A stretch of 64,000 bases of DNA, taken from positions 1,116,001 through 1,180,000 of the forward strand of contig NC_019977.1 of assembly GCF_000328665.1 (NCBI RefSeq). The letters are read 5' to 3'. Below the pieces are notes generated by a model. It was not told where the DNA came from and did no database searches. It worked only from the letters and a program-made list of their open reading frames with translations. Positions 19,668-28,393 of this stretch are shown in pieces (the first letter of the stretch is position 1; each line of letters starts with the position of its first letter). The translations under genes and the position numbers were made by a program. This DNA comes from Methanomethylovorans hollandica DSM 15978 (lineage in GTDB: Archaea > Halobacteriota > Methanosarcinia > Methanosarcinales > Methanosarcinaceae).

Positions 19668-20555
19668 TTATTGTCCTGCCATTTTCTCAAAGTACTGTTT
19701 AATGATGCTTTCGTATCCTTCCGGCAGTTTCTCGGAATAGATGGATGAGGAGATTACACTTATATCGTATGCTGAAGACGGAGTAAAACCATCGAGTGTG
19801 CTATTGGTCTGATTCCCCTGCGTAAAACCTGCGCCTGTGCCAGGTGGAAGGGTCAGATCGACCTGTTTTCCTTCGACCACCACAACTGCAGGTTCACTTA
19901 AAAGATCTTCAGTGGATTTATTTCCCGGATCATCTGAAATTTCTTCCATTACTGCCAGATCTGAACCGCCTGCATTTTCAGGTGACAGGGGGTCTAAGAG
20001 ATCTTTGATATCCTGGGGTGTGGATGAGATACGATATTCACTCACACTGACATACGTAAGCAAAGAAATAGCTATCAGCAACGAGAAAAAGCCAATATAC
20101 ATTCTTTTCTTGTTGAAGAAGTCAGCAGGTATCACTTTGGAGGACGCACTTACCACATTTTCCCGGAGATCTGCAACTATGATATTATCAACTTCACGGT
20201 TGTCGTACGCAGTACTGAGTCTCTCGCGCAGCACCGGGTATTTTTCTTCAACAATGTCTATTGTTTCTTTTTTGTCATCTTTTATGTGCAATATGAAAGT
20301 CAGTAAAAGACCGAAGGCCAGTGACAGAAAGAACAAGAAGATCTTAGGGTATGAAAGAGTTGCACCAAGAAAACTTATCGATGCAGCAGAATATACTTCA
20401 AGTTCAGGAAACATCTCAAAGATCATTTCCATATTAGTGATCAGTAAAATGGCATACAATAGGAATGTTATGGAAATAACATCAAGCAGTTTATAAAAAC
20501 GCCTGTATTTTTGAATAGCTATATCTATATTTTCTATGAAGTCTTCAACCTTCAT
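19668..20555 (-). CDS. Membrane protein of MoxR operon, unknown
   Basis: A 295-residue protein not assigned to a named family. Helices are predicted at about 24-40, 56-75 (with AASISFLGATLSYPKIFLFF), and near 150-168. The first 120 residues resemble a membrane-plus-amphipathic arrangement (KVEDFIENIDIAIQKYRRFYKLLD, later EKYPVLRERLSTAYDNREVDN), and the C-terminal 120 residues look disordered and outward-facing. It is the first gene of the five-gene operon, 49 bp ahead of moxR, so a role in the same envelope machinery is likely. Orthologues with this order are expected in related methanogens. Confidence 0.7.
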   Translation of the reverse strand: MKVEDFIENIDIAIQKYRRFYKLLDVISITFLLYAILLITNMEMIFEMFPELEVYSAASISFLGATLSYPKIFLFFLSLAFGLLLTFILHIKDDKKETIDIVEEKYPVLRERLSTAYDNREVDNIIVADLRENVVSASSKVIPADFFNKKRMYIGFFSLLIAISLLTYVSVSEYRISSTPQDIKDLLDPLSPENAGGSDLAVMEEISDDPGNKSTEDLLSEPAVVVVEGKQVDLTLPPGTGAGFTQGNQTNSTLDGFTPSSAYDISVISSSIYSEKLPEGYESIIKQYFEKMAGQ

Positions 20556-20597
20556 GGTAATGCACTTGTCCTGTATACCAATGTCCCCTATGTTATT

Positions 20598-21488
20598 TTA
20601 CATCATCTCATAGGAGCCTAGCACTTTCATCATCCCTGCTTTCGGCAGAATGCTATTTAAAGCATCTTTTATAATAGTATCGCTGATATTCCCTGCAAAG
20701 TCTATGTAAAAGATATAATCTCCCAGAATACGTTTTGAAGGTCTGGATTCAATGCGTGTAAGATTTATCTTCCGGATTGCGAATTCCCCCAGCAGGTCAT
20801 ATAATGCTCCTGGCCTGTCTCTGTCAAGATAGACTATGATAGATGTTCTGTGGGGAAGATCTCTCTTTGCTGTGTCATCGGTTTCGGCTACACTTCCACT
20901 GCAAGTCTTCCAGGCAAGATCATCATCTTCCTGTTTTTTCCTGAACACTATGAAACGGGTATGATTGTTATTGCAATCCTGAATATTGCAGAGCAGTACG
21001 TTAAGTCCGTACATGCCTGCTGAATCTCTGGATGCGATGGCTGCCATTTCCTCAAACTCAGTGGCAAGTTTGGCTGCATGGGAGGTGCTCCCTGTTGTGC
21101 GTATCTCTGCATGAGGAAAATGGCTTTTGATGAACTGCCTGCACTGTCCCAGTGCCTGGGGATGGGAAAGTATGACCCTTATATCCTCTATCTTCCCCCT
21201 GGACAGCAAACAGTGTTCAATGGGCACAACTACCTCCCCGATTATATGGATCTCATGTTCCATGAGCATGTCAAGGGTAACACCCACCGAGCCTTCGATG
21301 GAATTCTCTACAGGTACAATGCCAAGATCAGCATTTGTGAGAATCACAGCATTGAATGTATCGATGATATCGTCGCAATATTTCAGAGATATGTCCTTCA
21401 GGGGTGAAGCAGTGTATTCTTTACTGAGCCACAGGCTGGCGGCATGGTCCGAATAAGATCCCCTGGGTCCCAGTACACCGATGATCAT
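20598..21488 (-). CDS. pheA: Prephenate dehydratase
   Basis: Converts prephenate to phenylpyruvate in phenylalanine synthesis. The 296-residue protein starts MIIGVLGPRGSYSDHAA, has the catalytic-domain motifs ENSIEGSVG and HTRFIVF, and ends in an ACT domain (about 200-290) with the phenylalanine-sensing motif ESRPSKRILGDY, so feedback inhibition is likely. The start is placed at 21488; an open extension of 17 codons upstream is rejected because the TATA box lies within it. A TATA box about 26 bp ahead means a leaderless message. Confidence 0.93.
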   Translation of the reverse strand: MIIGVLGPRGSYSDHAASLWLSKEYTASPLKDISLKYCDDIIDTFNAVILTNADLGIVPVENSIEGSVGVTLDMLMEHEIHIIGEVVVPIEHCLLSRGKIEDIRVILSHPQALGQCRQFIKSHFPHAEIRTTGSTSHAAKLATEFEEMAAIASRDSAGMYGLNVLLCNIQDCNNNHTRFIVFRKKQEDDDLAWKTCSGSVAETDDTAKRDLPHRTSIIVYLDRDRPGALYDLLGEFAIRKINLTRIESRPSKRILGDYIFYIDFAGNISDTIIKDALNSILPKAGMMKVLGSYEMM

Positions 21489-21504
21489 AATGCCTACACT
21501 ACGG

Positions 21505-21523
21505 CACAACTTATATAATTGTG
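21505..21523 (-). promoter_or_regulatory. pheA promoter with palindrome over TATA box
   Basis: The 19-bp sequence CACAACTTATATAATTGTG contains the TATA box (TTATATAAG on the minus strand) flanked by the inverted repeat CACAA/TTGTG. The spacing to the pheA ATG fits a leaderless start. A repressor bound here would block TBP; which protein binds is not known. Confidence 0.55.
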
Positions 21524-21739
21524 TATATGTGCCATGCACATGCTCTCTCTCTCTGTTTTTATTTGTACTTGTTTTCCAATTGTGAACCTCTTGATATAAC
21601 CCTTTTTAGAACTCTTTCTAAGACCTTTCCTAAGACCTTATTCTGAAACAGGATGTCTTTTCAGGAACCAATAAAAAACACAATGTTTAAATAATTATAA
21701 TGTAATATGCTTGACAAACAAGTTCCATAGGACAGCATC

Positions 21740-24700
21740 ATGGCCGAAAAGCAAAAAAAAGGAATAAATGAACTTATCAATGACACTGATGCTTACATTC
21801 CCTTTGCACTTATAGGCATATTCATCCTGCTGTTCTCATTGCTGACAGCCGTGGATCTCACACGTATGGATTACCAGCTTGCAGAGGTGGTATATTCCAC
21901 TGATACATCGGATCCGCAACATGATATCCTTGACATGGCATGTGCTGATATATCGAGGTGTCTTAACTATGCAGGCATGGAGGCTTTAGAGTGGCAGGGG
22001 GAGCATCCTGTCATTCAGCCCGGATCTGTTTCCGTAAAAGCCTGGAACAATGCAGGCTTTGAGGCTCGTCCTTTAAACAAAGATCTGGAACCGGGGGATG
22101 TTTTGCAGGTAGAAGTAGAACTCCCCTCTAATATCCTGGGAACCTTACTTTCTCTTGTCAGCAGTCAGAACAGGGTGCTTACTGTATATGATGAAAGCGG
22201 CAGCTTCAATATGAGCTTCAACTACAACGCATCCCATCGCTTATGGGGGAGTTCTTCTTTCGTACAGGAAGTCAGCATCCCCACAGATGCATCATATGGG
22301 TTTGGTTACGTTGTACTAAAGGTTGGAAATGATGTGCAGGCCACTGACTGGTTCCATGTGGGTACCAATCCCGTGAAGGATATTGTTGCAGCACGTTTCA
22401 ATGAGCTCATGGAGAACAACTACAAAAACGGTGTTCATATAACAGGCAGGTATGTATTGAACATCAACGGGGACATAACTCCTGAACAGATCATTATCGA
22501 TAAAGTTAACGGAACCCTGAATAGAAGTATGGCACAGGACCAAGATGATTACATTATTCATTATACCCTAACAGTAAAGCATCTTAATTACACGCTTACT
22601 GATGTCGATACAGGTATAGTGGAAAATGGAAGCATGGATATTTTCACACCTGTCGATTCGAGGGAGCCTCTGCTGGCACAGCTCACCGCAGAGTACGAAA
22701 GGGAACTCAATACTGGTGTATCTGCGGACATTGTACTCGGGATGTCTAATGTGCGTTCCTTTACCTATGGCCCCTGGCAGCATTATGCAGGCGGTCCACT
22801 GAATATCCTGACAGGTCCTTCTATTGCAGGTGCTGTGAACACGGGTACAATGTATGCCCAGAAGCGTGTCTTTGATGCCGCAGACCCCTGGTCTTTGATG
22901 TATACGGGCTACTATAACGGGAAGGTCATGTACTCTGATGTAAAAAGGGATACTTCGGACTATGATCTGCAGAAAGGCAATCTTTCAGCGGTCTATGCTG
23001 ATCTTGCGCAGAACGGTTCTTTCAATATGAATATTCAGGAAGATATGGATGGTTCCATGCAGGATGCTGGTACCAGCCTACAGGCAGTTGAGGATAACAC
23101 TTCCGTTATCCTGGCGGTCTCCAACTATACGGCAGGTGTACAGAATGGTTGGATATTCAATGATCGGATGTGGAGTCCCGCAGATCCCGACCTCATACAT
23201 GATGTGACCCGTAAGATATACAGTGCTGAAGTAATGCCGGAAATAATACGGAGTGGTGTAAATGATCAGCCTGGGGCTCAGGATGTACTGGTTGAAACAC
23301 ACTTTGATCCTGAAAGTGTACGTCTGGTCAATATCTTTCCTTTCTATCACCTTACGTGGGATGCCGAATATCTTGTCTCCCTGTGGCACGAGGGTGCTGT
23401 TGTGCCCGGATATATGTTCGAGAACACAAGCAGAATAACTTACAGTGCACGCATAATGAAACCCGGTCCCATTGCAGATCTGGACATTGCCAACTGGCAC
23501 ATCACAGACGCCAGGCTTAGACATCGGTCCACCTCCCTGGAAAACCTTAAGGTCACGCCTGTGATGAACTATGCAGACAATGACAGACTCCTGAGCATGG
23601 AGCGGGAAGGTGGCTTCCTTAACAGTGAATCACATTCCTTTGACTGGGATGTGGAATATATTGTGGAATTCGATATCTCTTCACAGTGGGACCTGGATTA
23701 TGGTTATGCGTATACACACACAGGCATGATCGACAGCGCTTATGAAGATGAAAGACTGGATATGTATGATCATGTACAGCAGACACATAGTGAACCTGAG
23801 ACAGAGAACATTACCATAGTTTATCACAAATGTTTCAGGACCAATACCTATGAGGGTCTTGAAAAATACGAACAGGCTATTGAAAATGATTTCAATGACA
23901 CCACAGTGATAGTTGATGGGATGGAACTCGTAGATACCTCCTGCAGCGATGCTGCTGATAAGTACAGGGAGGCTTATGTGGATGTAGCACAGATCGAAAG
24001 AGCATATGGAATGTATGGTGATGGTACTTATATGCCCAGGCGCACCGTTGCATGTGATGTGCCAGTGTGGCTTCCCGGCCTTATGACAAAGGAAATGCTA
24101 TCCATGCTTGGTGCAATGGATGACACCGGTCCCTCCCGGAAGGTGTCTTTCATGGGGAATAACCTGGGCCGCAATCCTGCGGACCTTTTCTGTGAGGCTG
24201 CAGAGGACATGGCCTTGGAAATGCAGAATGAAAGGGAGGAGTATGTGCAGGCTGCAGGACATTTCACAAGAAATGAATTTACCACCTGCAGTGATGCAGC
24301 CCGCATGATCGTAAGGAACGAGGCTTATGAGAGGACCATGCAGCAACTTGTGGATAGCAATACCAAAGTACGGTATTCACTGGATGGATATGTGAACGAT
24401 GCTTTCTCCAAAAAGGCAGGATCCGCACTGTCGGACCTGCTGGGCGGGCTCTCACCTTCTTCACTTTTGTTCAACAATCCTGCTCTGTCCATGGCAACAA
24501 ATGCGCTGGCACAGGAGATGGGTGTGATCGATACCATGGAAGTGGTGGACTGGCCCCACAGCAAATACAATTGGACTGAGAATATGACTCTGCTGGTGGA
24601 CCAGTACCCGGACTATCTGTACCATGATGCAGATTTTGATCTGCAGGACCAGTTCTTATGGGAGGATGCGATTACAGGTAAGACTATCTATCCTCTGGCA

Positions 24701-25756
24701 GTGCGTAATGTATGTGTCTTTTCCGGGGATATGAGCGGTGCGGTCGCAGATGTTATGCAGAGCTGCACTGATCCTTTAAAAACAGCAGTTTCGGAGCAAA
24801 TGAGCAGCAGTATCCTTGAGATCAACTCACAGGTGAATGATGTGATAGCACAGATAGGCGTTGAAGCTGTGAACCTGACACAGGCAGGAGTGAGCACAGA
24901 TACCCGCCTGCTTAGGGATAACCAGACCCGGCTTATCAATACCTATGCTGGGCAGCTTCGTATGGACATTCCGGCGCAGGTCAACAGACAGGTAGCTGCT
25001 GATCCTGTGCTGTCCACTTGCATAGATCCGGGTCAGGTGGAAATGATCACTCAGCAGTATCTGGCATCCTTAAGTAATGAACAGCTTGTGGCCATGACTT
25101 CTGATGACAGACTGGCACTGGAACTTTTTAACGTGCTCAAAAATAATATGGACCTGAACAATGGTGCAAGTAACACAGAGGTCGATATTGCCCTGCTGCG
25201 CCTTGAAGCCGACATGCGTATGGGTGTTGCGGACGGGGTATGCGCGGCTATAGAGATGTGTCATGAGACCATTGATGCATGTTTTGCCAATATCGATAAA
25301 GAACTGCAGGCAAAGCTTGATGCTTCAGCTGATAAACTGACAGGCAAAGCCGCAGAAAAAGTGGAAAGAAGACTGGAAAAAGCCATGAGGTACGTACCAG
25401 CAGGTCTACCGCTGCTGCCACCTAACTGGGTCTGCACGGTGAATATCTGGGAATATGATGTGAAAGGACGATACAAAACATTCCAGATAAGTGATATAGA
25501 TAACGAATGCATCGTTGATCCATTTTATGGGCATAAGGCGCAGATGTATGTAAGGGAAAAAAATTATATTTTCCACCCAGTAAAAAAAGATTCTAAAGGA
25601 GGTCGTATTTTATTAGGTCGAAATGCTCCAATTGAGTTCCAGTATAATGGTTATGCAGCGACGGTTGTAGGGCCAGGACCAAAAGGTGTTGGTGATAAAA
25701 TTGGTGGAAGAGATGAAAAATCTCCAGGTTATGATAATTTTGAATCACAATTTTGA
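21740..25756 (+). CDS. Large membrane-anchored extracellular protein (DUF7286-like)
   Basis: A 1338-residue protein with one N-terminal membrane helix (about 22-42, IPFALIGIFILLFSLLTAVDL) and a very large outside domain rich in Asn-X-Ser/Thr sites. Coiled helical stretches occur around 1035-1230. The C-terminal tip has GVGDKIGGRDEKSPGYD, similar to the ending of haloarchaeal DUF7286 proteins as I recall them; that match is from memory. The topology is like archaeal pilin-type or secretion-associated surface proteins. From about 25540 the codon use turns AT-rich and stays so through the next gene, 9 bp downstream. Function unknown. Confidence 0.75.
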   Translation: MAEKQKKGINELINDTDAYIPFALIGIFILLFSLLTAVDLTRMDYQLAEVVYSTDTSDPQHDILDMACADISRCLNYAGMEALEWQGEHPVIQPGSVSVKAWNNAGFEARPLNKDLEPGDVLQVEVELPSNILGTLLSLVSSQNRVLTVYDESGSFNMSFNYNASHRLWGSSSFVQEVSIPTDASYGFGYVVLKVGNDVQATDWFHVGTNPVKDIVAARFNELMENNYKNGVHITGRYVLNINGDITPEQIIIDKVNGTLNRSMAQDQDDYIIHYTLTVKHLNYTLTDVDTGIVENGSMDIFTPVDSREPLLAQLTAEYERELNTGVSADIVLGMSNVRSFTYGPWQHYAGGPLNILTGPSIAGAVNTGTMYAQKRVFDAADPWSLMYTGYYNGKVMYSDVKRDTSDYDLQKGNLSAVYADLAQNGSFNMNIQEDMDGSMQDAGTSLQAVEDNTSVILAVSNYTAGVQNGWIFNDRMWSPADPDLIHDVTRKIYSAEVMPEIIRSGVNDQPGAQDVLVETHFDPESVRLVNIFPFYHLTWDAEYLVSLWHEGAVVPGYMFENTSRITYSARIMKPGPIADLDIANWHITDARLRHRSTSLENLKVTPVMNYADNDRLLSMEREGGFLNSESHSFDWDVEYIVEFDISSQWDLDYGYAYTHTGMIDSAYEDERLDMYDHVQQTHSEPETENITIVYHKCFRTNTYEGLEKYEQAIENDFNDTTVIVDGMELVDTSCSDAADKYREAYVDVAQIERAYGMYGDGTYMPRRTVACDVPVWLPGLMTKEMLSMLGAMDDTGPSRKVSFMGNNLGRNPADLFCEAAEDMALEMQNEREEYVQAAGHFTRNEFTTCSDAARMIVRNEAYERTMQQLVDSNTKVRYSLDGYVNDAFSKKAGSALSDLLGGLSPSSLLFNNPALSMATNALAQEMGVIDTMEVVDWPHSKYNWTENMTLLVDQYPDYLYHDADFDLQDQFLWEDAITGKTIYPLAVRNVCVFSGDMSGAVADVMQSCTDPLKTAVSEQMSSSILEINSQVNDVIAQIGVEAVNLTQAGVSTDTRLLRDNQTRLINTYAGQLRMDIPAQVNRQVAADPVLSTCIDPGQVEMITQQYLASLSNEQLVAMTSDDRLALELFNVLKNNMDLNNGASNTEVDIALLRLEADMRMGVADGVCAAIEMCHETIDACFANIDKELQAKLDASADKLTGKAAEKVERRLEKAMRYVPAGLPLLPPNWVCTVNIWEYDVKGRYKTFQISDIDNECIVDPFYGHKAQMYVREKNYIFHPVKKDSKGGRILLGRNAPIEFQYNGYAATVVGPGPKGVGDKIGGRDEKSPGYDNFESQF

Positions 25757-25765
25757 GGTAAAAAA

Positions 25766-26359
25766 ATGAAAGTTGTTTTTTTGCTACTATTTATTACTAG
25801 TATTTTATTAAGTTCACCTGTAATCGTGTCTGCTCAAAGTCCTTATGCTAAAATAGATTTATATTATAATGGAATTCTTTACCCGGGTGCTGATATTCCA
25901 AGGCCACTTTTAAAGATTGGAGAGCCATTCATTATTCGTTTTGATGTGACATCTTATAAGAAATGTTATTTATCGGTAGAATTGTGGTCTATAGATTCAG
26001 AAGATTTTGTGATTATAGATGGTCCAACTTTAGAACTTGAAAAAGGTATACATGGTCTAATAGAAGAAAATGAAACAAAAACATATGAATGGACTGTTGC
26101 ACCCACAGAAAATTGGGCAAGTGGTAGTGTTCCCATTAACTTCTACTATCAATTTACTGATTTAGACACAGCAGACACTATTATAAAAGATGAATTCACC
26201 GCCGCTTACGTAACCGTCAGCGAGGAGTACTACGATGGTGAAAAAACCGAAGTTGCCACAGAACCCGCCATTGAACAACCCTCACAAGCTCCTGGATTCA
26301 TATTGCCTATAGCTGTCGGAATGTTGTTGTTAGCCGAGAAGTGCAGAAGAAACACGTGA
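25766..26359 (+). CDS. Sarcinarray family surface protein
   Basis: A 197-residue secreted protein. The signal peptide is about residues 1-23 (VVFLLLFITSILLSSPVIVSAQ). The mature domain begins SPYAKIDLYYNGILYPG and includes LKIGEPFIIRFDVT and TKTYEWTVAPTENWASGS, the pattern of the sarcinarray (MAST domain) proteins of Methanosarcinaceae. The C-terminus has APGFILPIAVGMLLLAEKCRR, a PGF-like tripartite sorting signal of the kind cut by archaeosortases. It follows the 1338-aa gene by 9 bp and is probably co-transcribed. It has the same AT-rich composition as the end of that gene. Family by recollection of motif. Confidence 0.72.
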   Translation: MKVVFLLLFITSILLSSPVIVSAQSPYAKIDLYYNGILYPGADIPRPLLKIGEPFIIRFDVTSYKKCYLSVELWSIDSEDFVIIDGPTLELEKGIHGLIEENETKTYEWTVAPTENWASGSVPINFYYQFTDLDTADTIIKDEFTAAYVTVSEEYYDGEKTEVATEPAIEQPSQAPGFILPIAVGMLLLAEKCRRNT

Positions 26360-26402
26360 TATTTTGCTTATTCTTATTAGAAGAGGAAAAAGAAGTGAAT
26401 TA

Positions 26403-26416
26403 CGCCGCCTGCGGCG
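26403..26416 (+). terminator. Hairpin after sarcinarray gene
   Basis: CGCCGC-CT-GCGGCG forms a tight GC stem followed by GGGTTGTTGTT, about 45 bp past the sarcinarray stop codon. It could end that transcript. Archaeal terminators rely mainly on T-runs, so this is tentative. Confidence 0.4.
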
Positions 26417-26500
26417 GGGTTGTTGTTATGGACAGGGGTCTGGTAAACTCCTATGTGCTGTATGCGGTTAAAAAACATTTGTTATTCGGGAAGTAAATGC

Positions 26501-26962
26501 CTAGTACATTTGTTTGTCTGTTTTGTTGTCCCATTCTTGCAGCAGTTCCAGACAGGCTTCGCGCTGAATGATTGTAAATTCTACTTCTGCTGTCTGTTCT
26601 CCTTTGATGATGTTGTAGATGTGGCTATCGTCGAAGCCTGCAATGGCTACTTCTTCAGTTGTGGTACCGTAATGGATACGCTTGATCCTGGCCCAGCAGA
26701 TGGCTGCAAAACACATGGGACAAGGCTGCGAGGTAGTAAATATCTCGCAATCAGACAGGTCAAATTTTCCCAGTTGCTGGGAGGCTCTGCGGATAGCAAG
26801 TATTTCAGCATGTGCCGTGGGGTCTTTGCTGCTAAGCACTTCGTTATGAGCTGTGGATATTATGCCTCCGTCTTTGACGATAACAGCACCAAAAGGCCCT
26901 CCGTGATTGTTCTGCATGCCTCTGCGAGCTTCATCGATAGCAATATGGATTAATCGGAACAT
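26501..26962 (-). CDS. Nucleoside/guanine deaminase (CDA fold)
   Basis: A 153-residue zinc deaminase. The catalytic motif HAEILAIRRAS gives a zinc His and the proton-shuttling Glu; PCPMCFAAICWA gives the two zinc cysteines. The C-terminal FDDSHIYNIIKGEQ and the overall length fit the guanine deaminase (GuaD) branch better than tRNA adenosine deaminase (TadA), though the two are hard to tell apart. It would act in purine salvage. It is transcribed alone, convergent with the sarcinarray unit. Confidence 0.87.
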   Translation of the reverse strand: MFRLIHIAIDEARRGMQNNHGGPFGAVIVKDGGIISTAHNEVLSSKDPTAHAEILAIRRASQQLGKFDLSDCEIFTTSQPCPMCFAAICWARIKRIHYGTTTEEVAIAGFDDSHIYNIIKGEQTAEVEFTIIQREACLELLQEWDNKTDKQMY

Positions 26963-27330
26963 TTTATTAGATCATACTCCTGCAGGATCGCAGTATGTAC
27001 CTTTAAATGGCTTGCATATACAAAAATATGTTCTTTTTACACATTTTCTTCATCCTATGGATGGTCGGGCTAATTTGCATGACCGTCTTTTTGTAAGTTC
27101 TGTCGGATTATCAGCGAAATTTAAATATAATTAAATTAATATAATATTGTTATACAATTTAGTGTCTTCGATCCATAAACATTCAAAAGTGCTACAGGAG
27201 CCTCATATGTTAGTGAAAAAAAACGTAAAAGCATTATGCATGGCATTTTTACAAAACCCTCGGATTCAGACAACTGCTTCGCGATCAGACGATACGCAAA
27301 CCAATTACTATCATCGTTTTTCTGGAGGAT
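26963..27330. other. Gap with promoter of deaminase gene
   Basis: No convincing gene. Near 26971-26996 the inverted repeat CATACT...AGTATG sits close to the deaminase start and could be regulatory. Several short frames on both strands look random. Confidence 0.35.
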
Positions 27331-27477
27331 ATGATGACAGCTAATATCATCACCCTTAGGCCTGACTCGGTAAAGAACCTTAAAAGACTGGATGCGGAAA
27401 CAAAGAAAAAAATAAAAGAAGGCCTTGGCTTCATTGAGCATGAGCCACATGAAAATAATTATATAAGATATGTGTAA
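27331..27477 (+). CDS. Short RelE/ParE-like N-terminal fragment
   Basis: Encodes 48 residues after a strong GGAGG at 27324-27328. The segment ITLRPDSVKNLKRLDAETKKKIKEGL resembles the N-terminal strand and helix pair of RelE/ParE toxins. The remaining beta strands and active-site residues are missing, and the frame stops soon after, so this is either a truncated toxin or an unrelated small protein. No antitoxin frame is evident upstream. Too short for a firm assignment. Confidence 0.35.
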   Translation: MMTANIITLRPDSVKNLKRLDAETKKKIKEGLGFIEHEPHENNYIRYV

Positions 27478-27557
27478 GGTATATTCAAGGCAGCAATGAT
27501 TATGATTAACTAAAATTGAGTTATGGATATATTTTTATTTGTAATTAAAGTGGATCT

Positions 27558-28148
27558 TCACACGTAACTAATTTCACCGGCTGCGAAATCTACCAGTATC
27601 TTCCGGATATCTTCCTCGGTCAAAAGGACATATAATTTGTTGTTAACCGAATATCTGTTAGCTGTACTCAGGATCACAGGAACGTTGGACATATGAGATT
27701 CTCCCATGTTTATGTATGGTATATAATGCTCCAGTGAGTACTCCCCATGCTCTACAGATACGCGTGTCTGTATAGGCACCTTGTAGTATGCATCGGGCTC
27801 AGGTATTTCTTTACCGCATTTGCATTTGCCTCCCGGTTTGCGCCATTGCGCTCTGCCGCATTTGGGACATGCTATCTTATAGGCGGGAGCTAACTTCAGG
27901 CTCTCAAACCTACTATGTGCTGTCTGCACTACCTGTTTTATCTGTAACATCATCTCGTTGTCGAAAACCTGAAGCCTTCTGATACGCAGAAGCTGAGGGC
28001 CGCGCACTTCAATGATCCCGTTAGCCTCCTGAAATACCGCATTCCCGTCATAGATATACTCATCTGATACCTCAGACCTCCAGGGAACATTAAGATCAAC
28101 TAACTGGAACTTACCGTTTTGCAATCTGACAAACTCTATTTCGAACAT
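27558..28148 (-). CDS. Zinc-ribbon protein, unknown function
   Basis: A 196-residue protein not assigned to a named family. A zinc ribbon is seen at about residues 95-112 (CPKCGRAQWRKPGGKCKCG). Before it is a beta-rich domain of about 90 residues with VRGPQLLRIRRLQVFDNEMM, and after it IPYINMGESHMSNVPVIL. The start at 28148 is chosen because GAGGTT lies about 7 nt ahead of that ATG; an upstream Met would add nine residues. It stands alone next to the CRISPR island. Confidence 0.6.
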   Translation of the reverse strand: MFEIEFVRLQNGKFQLVDLNVPWRSEVSDEYIYDGNAVFQEANGIIEVRGPQLLRIRRLQVFDNEMMLQIKQVVQTAHSRFESLKLAPAYKIACPKCGRAQWRKPGGKCKCGKEIPEPDAYYKVPIQTRVSVEHGEYSLEHYIPYINMGESHMSNVPVILSTANRYSVNNKLYVLLTEEDIRKILVDFAAGEISYV

Positions 28149-28393
28149 TACGGCAACCTCAAAACTTCCATGCAATTATCCTGCCATCACTATGCGTTCT
28201 GCTTTCATGCCTGATCTCCTGTCCTGCAGGTCAATCACAGGAAACCTGTAAGCATCAGCTTTATATCAGATCCATTCATGATCAGGATTAATAATTGCAT
28301 GTTTTGCTTATATTTAAGCATTCTTTAATGGATGTAAAGAGAAATAGAGGAACATTTGTTCTTATTACCCATTTTAAATGTACAATTTGTACA

